DNA of 14,126 nucleotides from an uncultured Anaerococcus sp. (GTDB lineage Bacteria; Bacillota; Clostridia; Tissierellales; Peptoniphilaceae), in contig NZ_CALGYW010000119.1 of the NCBI RefSeq assembly GCF_937934665.1, positions 1 through 14,126 of the forward strand. Direction: 5' to 3'. Below are positions 6,821 to 13,892 of the stretch, piece by piece. The position numbers were made by a program, and so were the translations under genes. The stretch's first letter is position 1. Each line of letters starts with the position of its first letter. The notes under the pieces are model-generated. The model saw only the letters and a program-made list of their open reading frames with translations, made no database searches and had not been told where the DNA came from.

Positions 6821-7968
6821 AACTTCCTTGTTGTCTCAGCTTTCTCCCAAGTAGCCTTAGATCCTCCCCTAAGCTCCTTGTAGGCACCTAGGATTTGAGC
6901 AACCATCATAGCACAATAATACCTTGGGAAGTAGAAAATCTTACTTTTTGCCTTAGATAGCTGGCCAATAACAGCAAGGGTGTAAAAGGCAACCTGGCCT
7001 AGGAAAAATAATTTATAAAACATTCCTTCGTTAAGTATAGCAAGATTTGCAACAAACAGAACAATATGGAAAAATGCCTGCAGGTACCTTAGGGTCTTAT
7101 GGCTAAAGCTAAAAAAGGAAAACCATCCATATTCGAAAATATTTAGCCTTCTGACATTGGTAAAGATATTTGTAAGAATCCTTCTTTGCATCCTTACCTT
7201 TCTTTTAAACTCATCAGCTGTTGTTTGTCCTGCTTTTTCAACTGCTATAGCCTTGGGATTGTAAAGGGCTCTCTTGTGGTTAAGTCCTGCATATAGGGGC
7301 AGTTCATAGTCGTGGCTATTAACTAGGTCTATATGCCTATAATCTTCCTTTCTAACAGCATATATGGCTCCATTACCATTTACAATAGTCTTTATATTTG
7401 ATTCGATTTTCCTCATCCTAAGCTCAAAATTCCAATAAGTAGATTCGGCTACTACTGAGGATACATCATAATCTTCCTTATAAATCAGGGACCCGCATAC
7501 GTATTCTATATCATCTGCAGTAAAATAAGAAACCAATTCGTCAATGGCATCTGTCTTAAACATGGAGTTGGCATCTGAAAAAACTATAATTTCACCCCTA
7601 GCTACTTCCACAGCTTCATTTTGGGCATTGGTCTTACCAAGGTGATTAACTACTGTATTTACCTTGATATCGTAGTCTGGGTTAGCTTTTATAAACTTTT
7701 CACAAAGAGCAACTGTCCTGTCATTTGAGGCATCATTGGCTATTATTACCTCATAATTTGGATAACTTGTCTTTATAATATTTTCTAGCTTTTTTTCTAT
7801 CACATCTTCTTCATTATAGGCAGATATTATCACTGAGACCATGGGTTTATAGGTGTAATCCTGGTCGTTTTCTCTTTTGATAAACTTTTCTAAAATAAGA
7901 AGAACTATAGGATAGCCTATCATTGCATAAAATAGAGCTATTCCTACTAAGTAAAATAAAAATTTCAT
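6817..7968 (-). CDS. Membrane-bound family 2 glycosyltransferase (processive-synthase-like)
   Basis: This is the first gene of the glycan operon (383 residues). It has one N-terminal membrane segment (about 3-25), a cytoplasmic GT-A domain (about 42-265) and about three C-terminal hydrophobic segments (roughly 293-312, 318-337, 345-362). The catalytic landmarks are VSVIISAYNEE (44-54), ND79 in ANDASND, SDANS (131-135, a D-x-N version of D-x-D) and HDYELP (219-224) as probable base. The segment EFKRKVRMQRRIL (253-265) occupies the place of the QxxRW motif of processive synthases but lacks the tryptophan. The end (KATWEKAETTRKL) is typical of this membrane group. It may both build and help export a polymer, or start a lipid-linked unit; the sequence does not decide. 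The start has AGGAGAG just upstream and a promoter beyond it. Confidence 0.88.
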   Translation of the reverse strand: MKFLFYLVGIALFYAMIGYPIVLLILEKFIKRENDQDYTYKPMVSVIISAYNEEDVIEKKLENIIKTSYPNYEVIIANDASNDRTVALCEKFIKANPDYDIKVNTVVNHLGKTNAQNEAVEVARGEIIVFSDANSMFKTDAIDELVSYFTADDIEYVCGSLIYKEDYDVSSVVAESTYWNFELRMRKIESNIKTIVNGNGAIYAVRKEDYRHIDLVNSHDYELPLYAGLNHKRALYNPKAIAVEKAGQTTADEFKRKVRMQRRILTNIFTNVRRLNIFEYGWFSFFSFSHKTLRYLQAFFHIVLFVANLAILNEGMFYKLFFLGQVAFYTLAVIGQLSKAKSKIFYFPRYYCAMMVAQILGAYKELRGGSKATWEKAETTRKL

Positions 7969-7988
7969 CTCTTCTCTCCTATCATACT

Positions 7989-8018
7989 ATTATATTATAA
8001 AAGGCCTTGACTTTTCAA
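7989..8018 (-). promoter_or_regulatory. Promoter of the surface-glycan operon
   Basis: On the minus strand TTGAAA (8013-8018) and TATAAT (7989-7994) are 18 bases apart; a second TATAAT-like hexamer overlaps at 7994-7999. The predicted leader before the start at 7968 is only about 15 bases, leaving just enough room for the ribosome binding site and no room for a riboswitch. Confidence 0.7.
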
Positions 8019-8035
8019 GAAAAAGAGCCTAAATA

Positions 8036-8063
8036 TTGTTATTTTAAAGAAAAAAAATATAAT
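8036..8063 (+). promoter_or_regulatory. Promoter of gltS
   Basis: TTGTTA (8036-8041) and a perfect TATAAT (8058-8063) are separated by 16 bases, about 48 bases upstream of the gltS start. It is divergent from the glycan-operon promoter, and the two -35 elements lie about 17 bases apart, so the two promoters could share regulation. Confidence 0.6.
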
Positions 8064-8110
8064 ATCCTTAAACATTTTAAATTAAAGCAAAAGTACATAG
8101 TGAGGATACC

Positions 8111-9289
8111 ATGACCATACAATTAGACATCTTACAAAGCCTTGGCATAGCAATCATTGCCCTTGCCCTTGGCACTTATTTAAAAAACAAAATTTCATTT
8201 TTAAAAACTTTTTTTATACCCAGCCCCGTTGTAGGTGGCCTTATAATTTCCTTTATAGTCCTTATTTTAAAGGAAACAGGCGCCTATAACCTAGAATTTG
8301 ATAAAATCCTCCAGGATTTTTTCATGAATATATTTTTTGCAGCCATAGGGCTTTCAGCTTCATTTTCTATGCTAAAAAAATCAGGTTCTCTTGGCCTTAA
8401 GCTTGCCCTAGCAATAGTAATTCTCCTTCCCCTCCAAAACCTAATTGGAGTTAGCCTTGCTAAAATCCTTGGCCTAAATCCCCTCCAGGGCGTAGCCATG
8501 GGATCAACCTCCATGACAGGTGGCATAGGCTCTGCCATCAGTTTTGGCAAAATCATGGAAGATATGGGGGCAGAATCCGCCATTTCCATAGGAGTAGCAG
8601 CAGCAACCTTTGGTCTCTTAGCAGGCTCTCTCGTAGGAGGCCCTACAGCCAGACGACTTATAGGCAAGAATAGACTTACAAGTAGGGGCTCCCTATCCAA
8701 GAGGACTCTAGCTGATATAAAAACTATCACCAACCAAAAGACCCTTACTAAGGCTATCATTATAGTCGCTCTTTCCGCCTTCTTGGGGACCTTTATCAAC
8801 AAAATCCTAGAAAAAACCGGCCTAAACTTCCCATATTATGTGGGTTGCCAGTTTGGTGGTCTCATAGTAAGAAACATCTACGATTTCTTCAAAAAACCCC
8901 TTGATATGGATAATATCGACCTGGTTGGTAATATTTCCCTAAGCCTATTTTTATCCCTAGCCCTTATAAATTTAAATATATCGGCCATCCTAGGTCTTGC
9001 AGGTCCTATGCTTATAATTATGATTGCTCAGGGAATGTTCATATCAATCTACACTAGCCTTGTGACCTTTAACCTCTTAGGAGCTAACTACGATGCAGCT
9101 GTCATGGTGGCAGGTCATTGTGGGGTAGGTCTTGGCCAGACTCCAAATGCCATGGCAAATATGGAAGCTATCATAGAAGAAAAAGGGCCAGCAGACGTGG
9201 CCATGTTTATCTTTCCTATAGTCCTTGCCATTGCAGTTAACCTTACAAATCCTATAGTTATTACATTTTTTATAAACCACTTTGCATAA
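8111..9289 (+). CDS. gltS: Sodium/glutamate symporter GltS
   Basis: This imports glutamate together with Na+ through the cytoplasmic membrane. The 392 residues are close to the usual length of about 400 and are hydrophobic throughout, with some ten or more membrane segments in two inverted halves. Both re-entrant glycine-rich motifs are present: TGGIGSAISFG (136-146) in the first half and GHCGVGLGQTPNAMANM (335-351) in the second, the latter a strong GltS signature. The opening segment IPSPVVGGLIISF (36-48) also fits. The start is preceded by GTGAGGAT. It is transcribed alone, divergent from the glycan operon, and ends at a strong terminator. No regulator lies beside it. Confidence 0.96.
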   Translation: MTIQLDILQSLGIAIIALALGTYLKNKISFLKTFFIPSPVVGGLIISFIVLILKETGAYNLEFDKILQDFFMNIFFAAIGLSASFSMLKKSGSLGLKLALAIVILLPLQNLIGVSLAKILGLNPLQGVAMGSTSMTGGIGSAISFGKIMEDMGAESAISIGVAAATFGLLAGSLVGGPTARRLIGKNRLTSRGSLSKRTLADIKTITNQKTLTKAIIIVALSAFLGTFINKILEKTGLNFPYYVGCQFGGLIVRNIYDFFKKPLDMDNIDLVGNISLSLFLSLALINLNISAILGLAGPMLIIMIAQGMFISIYTSLVTFNLLGANYDAAVMVAGHCGVGLGQTPNAMANMEAIIEEKGPADVAMFIFPIVLAIAVNLTNPIVITFFINHFA

Positions 9290-9336
9290 AAAATGCCAGT
9301 AAGTCCAAGTTTCAAAATGGATCTACTGGCATTTTT
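9289..9336. terminator. Bidirectional terminator shared by gltS and the SDR-like gene
   Basis: AAAAATGCCAGTA (9289-9301) pairs with TACTGGCATTTTT (9324-9336), and GTCCA/TGGAT extends the stem beyond a single mismatch. A/T runs on both sides let it act on both strands. It sits directly between the converging stop codons of gltS and the SDR-like gene. Confidence 0.92.
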
Positions 9337-9337
9337 C

Positions 9338-10399
9338 TTAGTTTTCGTCTATATTTTCATTTCTTTTTTGTGTTGGATTTTCTATCTTCATATCTTGTGG
9401 ATTTTGACCTTCTTTATTAGTTCTAACAGGAGTTCCTTTTAGGTAAAGATCTATCATTCCTCTTAGTTTTTCCCTAAGGTCCTCATCTCCTAGGTCAAAG
9501 TCCGATTTAAAACTTAAGTCCATAGTCATAGACCTTAGCATATTTACCTGGCTAATCCCATGTTCAAGACCCTTATCATTTGTAACTTTGGCATCTTTTT
9601 CATAGGCTGGTAAAAGATCTACAAAGCCCTTTTCTACTAAGCTTTTCTCATCTACCTTATCCATAGCTTCAAGGATTATCTCATAGATTTCCCTATAAGA
9701 AATCTTGGAAGTCGCTACCGCATAGGTCTTTTTATCTCCCTCAAGTTCTAGGGCGTAGATAGCAGCCCTAGCAAGAGCCTCTGCTGATATAATAGGGATA
9801 ACCCCATCTGTAACAGGAATCTTCTTATTAGCCTTTACAAGGTCAATATGTGCTTCCATTATAGACTTATTTGCCTTGCCTATGACAACTCCAGGCCTTA
9901 GGACTGATACATTCATAAGGGGTTCTCCCTCAAAATTTGCGATTGCCTCCTGCATAAACCTAGTTTGGATATAAGGCTCCTTGTGGTAGGCGTTTTTTCT
10001 TAGGCTCTCGTTTTTTTCTGCTATTTCTGTCTTATAGTCTCCCAATAGTAGGAAGTTTTTAATCCCTGCCTTTCTTGCAAGCCTTACCACCCTACCTGTT
10101 GGCAGAACATTTCTCTCATAGAAAAATTTGCCCGCAGGCTTTCTTGGTACAGAAAGATCGCTTACCCCACCTGCATAGATAAAGCTATCGCAATCTTCCA
10201 TCAGCCTTATAGCTTCAGCATCTGTTAGGTCAAAGAAGTCCTCTAATAAAAATTCTAAATTTTCTACCCCTTCAAGCTCGCTTGGTCTAATTAAATCCAC
10301 TGCCTTTACAGCATAGCCAAGGTCAAGGGCGTGTTTGATTGTTGTCTTGGCAAAAAGATTTGCCCCACCTAGTATAAATATCTTTCTAATGTTTTTCAT
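9338..10399 (-). CDS. NAD(P)-binding SDR/epimerase-like protein with atypical active site
   Basis: A Rossmann-fold protein of 353 residues in the extended SDR (NAD-dependent epimerase/dehydratase) group. It opens with KIFILGGANLFAKTTIKHAL (6-25), a degenerate form of the GxxGxxG dinucleotide loop, followed by an acidic residue at the end of the second strand (VDL, Asp35), which often selects NAD. FIYAGGVSDLSVP (73-85) and VLRPGVVIG (166-174) are family landmarks. The usual catalytic Tyr-x-x-x-Lys appears as YIQTR (143-147), with Arg in place of Lys, and the usual Ser/Thr before it is replaced by LLLGD. It may bind a nucleotide without classical redox catalysis. The last 35 residues are a charged Asn/Lys/Glu-rich tail. 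It follows the DJ-1 gene after 7 bases, so the two form an operon. Confidence 0.8.
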   Translation of the reverse strand: MKNIRKIFILGGANLFAKTTIKHALDLGYAVKAVDLIRPSELEGVENLEFLLEDFFDLTDAEAIRLMEDCDSFIYAGGVSDLSVPRKPAGKFFYERNVLPTGRVVRLARKAGIKNFLLLGDYKTEIAEKNESLRKNAYHKEPYIQTRFMQEAIANFEGEPLMNVSVLRPGVVIGKANKSIMEAHIDLVKANKKIPVTDGVIPIISAEALARAAIYALELEGDKKTYAVATSKISYREIYEIILEAMDKVDEKSLVEKGFVDLLPAYEKDAKVTNDKGLEHGISQVNMLRSMTMDLSFKSDFDLGDEDLREKLRGMIDLYLKGTPVRTNKEGQNPQDMKIENPTQKRNENIDEN

Positions 10400-10406
10400 A
10401 ATTTAC

Positions 10407-10988
10407 CTAAAATTCTATATCAAAATACTCTTCAACAGCAGCATGTTGGGTGCCGTATTTTACCTGATCTTTGGCATCTTTACCTTTAATTATTTCTACA
10501 AGTCTAAGGGCCAGATAATTTGTCACAGCTGCTCCCCTAGATGTTGTAATATTTCCATCTGTTACTACTATTTCATCATCAACATAAGATCCAACATTTT
10601 CAAGTTCTTTTTTTACTGTAGGGAAAGAAGTTGCCTTTTTATTTACAAGGACACCAGCCCTATCAAGGACTATAGGTCCTGCACAAATAGCGGCTATTAG
10701 CTTATTTTTCTTATCAAATTTCTTTATAATTTCTATTACCTTTTCATTATCCCTAAGACTTTCTGCACCTTTTGTTCCACCTGGTATATAGAGGCCATCG
10801 TAGTCATCTGGATTTATCTCTTCAAGGAGAAAGTCAGCCTCATAGCTTACATTCTGACTTGTTAAAAGTCTTTTAGAGCCAGTAGTTGAGACCATATCAA
10901 TTTTAATATCTGCCCTTCTTAGGTAGTCAACGACTGTAAGTAATTCTATAGTTTCATTGCCATCAGCAAGTAATTCTAATATCTTCAT
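10407..10988 (-). CDS. DJ-1/PfpI/YajL family protein
   Basis: This is a 193-residue single-domain member of the DJ-1/ThiJ/PfpI superfamily, most like the DJ-1/YajL branch. The nucleophile elbow is AAICAGP with Cys102; the partner glutamate is Glu15 in NETIELLT, aligning with Glu18 of human DJ-1. IPGG (68-71), KATSFP and TSRGAAVTNYLALRLVEII are further family landmarks. Members act in repair of carbonyl damage or in oxidative-stress defence; the precise chemistry is debated, so I do not assign one. The start at 10988 has GAAGGA just upstream, and a TATAAT hexamer lies on the minus strand at 11022-11027. It is the first gene of a two-gene operon with the SDR-like gene. Confidence 0.93.
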   Translation of the reverse strand: MKILELLADGNETIELLTVVDYLRRADIKIDMVSTTGSKRLLTSQNVSYEADFLLEEINPDDYDGLYIPGGTKGAESLRDNEKVIEIIKKFDKKNKLIAAICAGPIVLDRAGVLVNKKATSFPTVKKELENVGSYVDDEIVVTDGNITTSRGAAVTNYLALRLVEIIKGKDAKDQVKYGTQHAAVEEYFDIEF

Positions 10989-11039
10989 ATATTCCTTCTT
11001 TCCTAAGCTTCTTTACTTATTATTATATCCATTTTATCA

Positions 11040-11076
11040 AAAAAAAGCTATGGCTATAAGGCCACAGCTTTTTTTT
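11040..11076 (-). terminator. Terminator of the transketolase gene
   Basis: On the plus strand AAAAAAGCTATGGC pairs with GCCACAGCTTTTTT around a short ATAAG-type loop, with one mismatch in the arm. Read on the minus strand the hairpin ends in a run of eight T, starting about 12 bases past the transketolase stop. The A/T arms make it potentially bidirectional. Confidence 0.88.
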
Positions 11077-11088
11077 CGAGATTTTTAT

Positions 11089-13077
11089 CTATTTATAAAA
11101 TTTTTCATTGATTTTAGCTACTATATCTTCTGTATTAAAACCAAGTTTTTTAGCTACATCTCCACCTGGGCCTGACATACCAAATCTGTCAATTGAGATG
11201 TTTAGGCCATCAAGACCTGTAAATTCTCCCCAACCAAAAGATGAAGCCATTTCTATAGAAACCCTATTTCTAAGGTCAGCTGGTAGGACTTTTTCTCTAT
11301 ATTCAACATCTTGGGCCTTAAATAATTCCATTGATGGCATAGATACTACTCTAACAGCCTTACCCTCTTCTTCTAAAACTTTGGCACTATCAAGGGCAAG
11401 GGCGACTTCAGAACCTGTTGCGATAATAACTAGCTCTGGATTTTCACAATCCTTAATGATATAAGCTCCCTTATCTATTGAATCTATCTCTTCTGTTTCC
11501 TTTAAGTTTGGAACATTTTGACGGGTAAGAGCTATAACAACTGGCTTATCCTTGCTTTCCAGGGCAACTTTCCAAGATAGTCTTGTTTCATTTGCATCTG
11601 CTGGTCTAAGAACAAGGGTGTTTGGTATTGACCTTAGCATAGCAAGTTGTTCGATTGGCTCGTGAGTTGGTCCGTCTTCACCTACTGCCACAGAATCGTG
11701 AGTTAAAACATAGGTAAGTGGGAGTTTTGAAAGGGCAGAAAGCCTTACTGCTGCCTTTAGGTAGTCAGAAAAGACAAAGAAGGTTGATACGTGGTGGAAA
11801 GTACCTCCATGGGCAATGATACCATTTCCAATAGCTGCCATAGCAAACTCACGTACCCCATACCATAGGTTTCTACCTGCTGGAGTTTTGTCTCTAAAGG
11901 CTTCAGTTTCTTTTATATTTGTCTTATTTGATGAGAATAGGTCAGCTGATCCACCCCAGATATTTCTAGAAACCTTGGCTAGATCTTGTAAGATTTCCCC
12001 ACTTGAAGCACGGGTAGCAAGAGCCTTATCTTCGTGCTTATATTTTTTAACCTCATCTAGGTAGTTTTCTTGTAGTTCTCTATTTATACCTGCTATGAGT
12101 TCCTTGTAGTCTTCTGGGTATTTTTCTTTATATTCTTTTAAAAGTTCATCCCAAGCGTCATTTGCTTCCTTACCACGCTTAGCTATCCCATTTTTAAAAG
12201 TTTCGTAGATATCATCTGAGATTACAAAGTCTTCTGCTTCCCAGTTATAGGCTTTTTTAACTGCCTCAAAGTCCTCAGCCCCTATTGGTGCTCCGTGAAC
12301 CTTGTTTGTGCCTTGGTTTTTAGAACCATAGCCAATCACAGTTTTAACTTCTATTAGAGTTGGCTTGTCATTTTTCTTGGCATTTTCAATTGATTTTAAA
12401 ATAGCTTCTAAGTCTTCGCCATCTTCTACTCTTTCATAGGCCCAGCCTTGAGCAAGAACCCTATCTTTTACAGATTCAGAAAAAGATGTAGAAAGCTCAC
12501 CATCAAGACAAATATCATTTGAATCATAAAGGACTATTAGCTTATCAAGTTTTAAGTGACCTGCCAAACTCATAGACTCATAGGCAACGCCTTCCATGAG
12601 ATCACCATCACCACATAAAGCATAGGTGTAGTGGTCAATTATATTTATATCTTCTTTGTTATATAGGCCTGCTAAGTGCTTTTCAGCCACAGCTAGTCCC
12701 ACCGCTTGAGCTATACCTTGGCCAAGAGGACCTGTTGTAACTTCAACACCAGGAGTCATCCCTACTTCTGGGTGGCCTGGAGTTATAGATCCTATTTGTC
12801 TAAACTCTTTAAGATCATCAATACCAATACCATATCCAGCTAGGTGAAGCAGTGAGTAAAGCATGGATGAACCATGACCTGCAGATAAAACAAACCTATC
12901 CCTATCAAAAAAGCTAGGATTTGCTGGATTTGCCTTTAATACTTTATTAAATAAGGTATAGGCCATAGGACTTGCACCCATTGGTAGACCTGGATGGCCA
13001 GAATTTGCTTTTTCTATTTGAGCAACTGATAAAGTTCTAATGGCATTAACAGCCTTCAAATCATCTTTATTAAACAT
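11089..13077 (-). CDS. tkt: Transketolase
   Basis: This thiamine-diphosphate enzyme of the pentose phosphate pathway moves two-carbon units between ketose and aldose phosphates. The protein is full length (662 residues from the chosen start). Motifs in order: SGHPG (His28), SAGHGS (His68), PGHPEVG (His102), GPLGQG (near 117), the thiamine-diphosphate motif GDGDLMEG (156-163) ending with YDSND, and HDSVAVGEDGPTHEPIEQLAMLR in the pyrimidine-binding domain. The C-terminal domain begins around VIIATGSEVALAL. I place the start at 13077 because AAAGGAG lies five bases upstream; a longer in-frame reading from 13128 has no such site and would begin at about the predicted transcription start. The gene stands alone, with its own promoter and terminator. 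Confidence 0.97.
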   Translation of the reverse strand: MFNKDDLKAVNAIRTLSVAQIEKANSGHPGLPMGASPMAYTLFNKVLKANPANPSFFDRDRFVLSAGHGSSMLYSLLHLAGYGIGIDDLKEFRQIGSITPGHPEVGMTPGVEVTTGPLGQGIAQAVGLAVAEKHLAGLYNKEDINIIDHYTYALCGDGDLMEGVAYESMSLAGHLKLDKLIVLYDSNDICLDGELSTSFSESVKDRVLAQGWAYERVEDGEDLEAILKSIENAKKNDKPTLIEVKTVIGYGSKNQGTNKVHGAPIGAEDFEAVKKAYNWEAEDFVISDDIYETFKNGIAKRGKEANDAWDELLKEYKEKYPEDYKELIAGINRELQENYLDEVKKYKHEDKALATRASSGEILQDLAKVSRNIWGGSADLFSSNKTNIKETEAFRDKTPAGRNLWYGVREFAMAAIGNGIIAHGGTFHHVSTFFVFSDYLKAAVRLSALSKLPLTYVLTHDSVAVGEDGPTHEPIEQLAMLRSIPNTLVLRPADANETRLSWKVALESKDKPVVIALTRQNVPNLKETEEIDSIDKGAYIIKDCENPELVIIATGSEVALALDSAKVLEEEGKAVRVVSMPSMELFKAQDVEYREKVLPADLRNRVSIEMASSFGWGEFTGLDGLNISIDRFGMSGPGGDVAKKLGFNTEDIVAKINEKFYK

Positions 13078-13082
13078 TAAAT

Positions 13083-13089
13083 CTCCTTT
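13083..13089 (-). promoter_or_regulatory. Ribosome binding site deciding the transketolase start
   Basis: AAAGGAG on the minus strand, five bases from the ATG at 13077. This rejects the 17-residue N-terminal extension that an upstream in-frame ATG would give. Confidence 0.85.
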
Positions 13090-13132
13090 AATCAATAATT
13101 TCCCCAAGAAAACGTTAGTAAATTTCAAGGAT

Positions 13133-13161
13133 ATTATACTCTTTTGAAAAGCTTATTCCAA
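13133..13161 (-). promoter_or_regulatory. Promoter of tkt
   Basis: On the minus strand TTGGAA (13156-13161) and TATAAT (13133-13138) are exactly 17 bases apart. Transcription would start near 13126, giving a leader of about 50 bases. I see no riboswitch-like structure in the leader. Confidence 0.72.
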
Positions 13162-13372
13162 ATGTAAAAGATAGCAAAAAATTGACAAAATAAGAAAAAC
13201 TAATCTTGTATTTAATCTTTAATTTGAAAAAATTCATTGATTTGTAAGAGCAAGGAGAAAATCCCTTCGAACATCCTGGTCCATAATTCATAAGATCCCT
13301 CATCACTCACTAGGTTCGTTCTGTCGGAATGACAATTCATAAAGAACGTAATCTTTTTACAATAAGTGCTTA
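13162..13372. other. Intergenic stretch upstream of tkt, no gene seen
   Basis: AT-rich and without a credible reading frame. A TTGACA (13182-13187) on the plus strand lacks a good -10 at the right distance. Positions about 13291-13334, read on the minus strand, contain GTCATTCCGACAGAACGAAC followed by a GAGTGATGAGGGATCTTATG segment. In style this resembles the dispersed intergenic repeats of the type CATTCTGAGCGAAGCGAAGA known from many bacteria. GAACGTAATCTTTTTACAAT at 13344-13363 recurs at 13863-13882. Confidence 0.5.
13344..13363 (+). repeat. Short direct repeat, copy 1
   Basis: GAACGTAATCTTTTTACAAT, identical to 13863-13882. Both copies are followed within 40 bases by CTATTCGTC. Confidence 0.85.
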
Positions 13373-13424
13373 GTAATTTTTGTTTAAATTATTTCTATTC
13401 GTCATAATTTAAATAAAAAGTTAC
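13373..13424. repeat. Long hairpin with 20-base arms
   Basis: GTAATTTTTGTTTAAATTAT (13373-13392) pairs with 13404-13424 around the 11-base loop TTCTATTCGTC. One G-T pair and a single bulged G interrupt the stem. The loop holds the ATTCGTC word that also opens both larger repeat copies downstream. Confidence 0.75.
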
Positions 13425-13437
13425 ATAAGCTTATTCT

Positions 13438-13476
13438 ATCATTTTCTACGGAAGCTAAAGCTTTCTAGAAAATGAT
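13438..13476. repeat. Near-perfect 39-base hairpin
   Basis: ATCATTTTCTA (13438-13448) pairs exactly with TAGAAAATGAT (13466-13476), and GGAAGCT/AGCTTTC continues the stem after one bulged C, leaving a very short loop. It has no T-run typical of a terminator. Confidence 0.75.
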
Positions 13477-13483
13477 GAATAAC

Positions 13484-13534
13484 GCAAAAAACATCGGTCA
13501 TTTATAGCTTTTTGGCTTTACCGATGTTTTTTGC
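13484..13534. terminator. Strong bidirectional terminator-like hairpin
   Basis: GCAAAAAACATCGGT (13484-13498) pairs perfectly with ACCGATGTTTTTTGC (13520-13534) around a 21-base loop. The A/T-rich base would give T-runs on either strand. No gene ends nearby inside the window, so it may belong to the repeat cluster or to an unrecognised small transcript. Confidence 0.7.
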
Positions 13535-13543
13535 TAGCATTAT

Positions 13544-13749
13544 ATTCGTCGCATGTCCTCCACGAGCCGGACGGGCTAGCTCAAAAATTACATAAGGTTT
13601 TTCATAAATTTCTACTGCGGCGCTTTCTTTGCACCTTGAGAAATTTTGAAAATCATCATAATTTTGCCAATGAAGTCCTATCCCAATTTTGAATTCAAGC
13701 CCGTCGGCTCGAGGAGACAAAATTGCTGGAAGGACTCATACTTTAGTAC
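13544..13749. repeat. Structured inverted-repeat unit, copy A
   Basis: The outer arms GAGCCGGACGGGC (near 13564) and GCCCGTCGGCTC (near 13700) are complementary apart from one bulged G. TCAAAAATT/AATTTTGA and ATAAGG/CCTAT continue the pairing inward. AAATTTCT/AGAAATTT forms a nested hairpin in the middle. Copy B at 13893 repeats the whole unit with many substitutions and indels. An open frame crosses copy A on the minus strand (13502-13720), but copy B interrupts it by frame-shifting indels, so I treat the unit as non-coding. Confidence 0.75.
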
Positions 13750-13862
13750 AAAATTCTGATTACCATTAAAAAAATTCCTCCCCAAACTCATAAAGAATTT
13801 AAAGGAAGAATTTTATCTACCTTGCATTACAAGATAATAATCTAACTAATATAAATGCTAAG
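13750..13862. other. Spacer between the two repeat copies
   Basis: AT-rich, with no gene. AAAAAATTCCTCC and GGAAGAATTTT near 13770-13815 form a loose inverted repeat. Nothing else is recognisable. Confidence 0.5.
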
Positions 13863-13882
13863 GAACGTAATCTTTTTACAAT
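13863..13882 (+). repeat. Short direct repeat, copy 2
   Basis: Identical 20-base match to 13344-13363, lying directly before copy B of the larger repeat. Confidence 0.85.
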
Positions 13883-13892
13883 CAATGCTCCT

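Noticed and set aside
8284..8802. 172-residue open frame opposite gltS
   Set aside because: It lies wholly inside the strongly supported gltS gene on the other strand and has no recognisable motifs.
11041..11076. Hairpin acting as the -35 region of the DJ-1 gene
   Set aside because: The TATAAT at 11022-11027 has only the T-run of this hairpin at the right distance, so I did not list a full promoter there.
13078..13128. N-terminal extension of transketolase by 17 residues
   Set aside because: There is no ribosome binding site at the earlier ATG, and the predicted transcription start lies at about that position. The inner start has a strong site and gives the normal protein length.
13502..13720. 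72-residue open frame on the minus strand across repeat copy A
   Set aside because: The matching part of copy B has frame-shifting indels and stops, there is no good ribosome binding site, and the frame runs through inverted-repeat arms and a hairpin. Treated as chance coding in a repeat.
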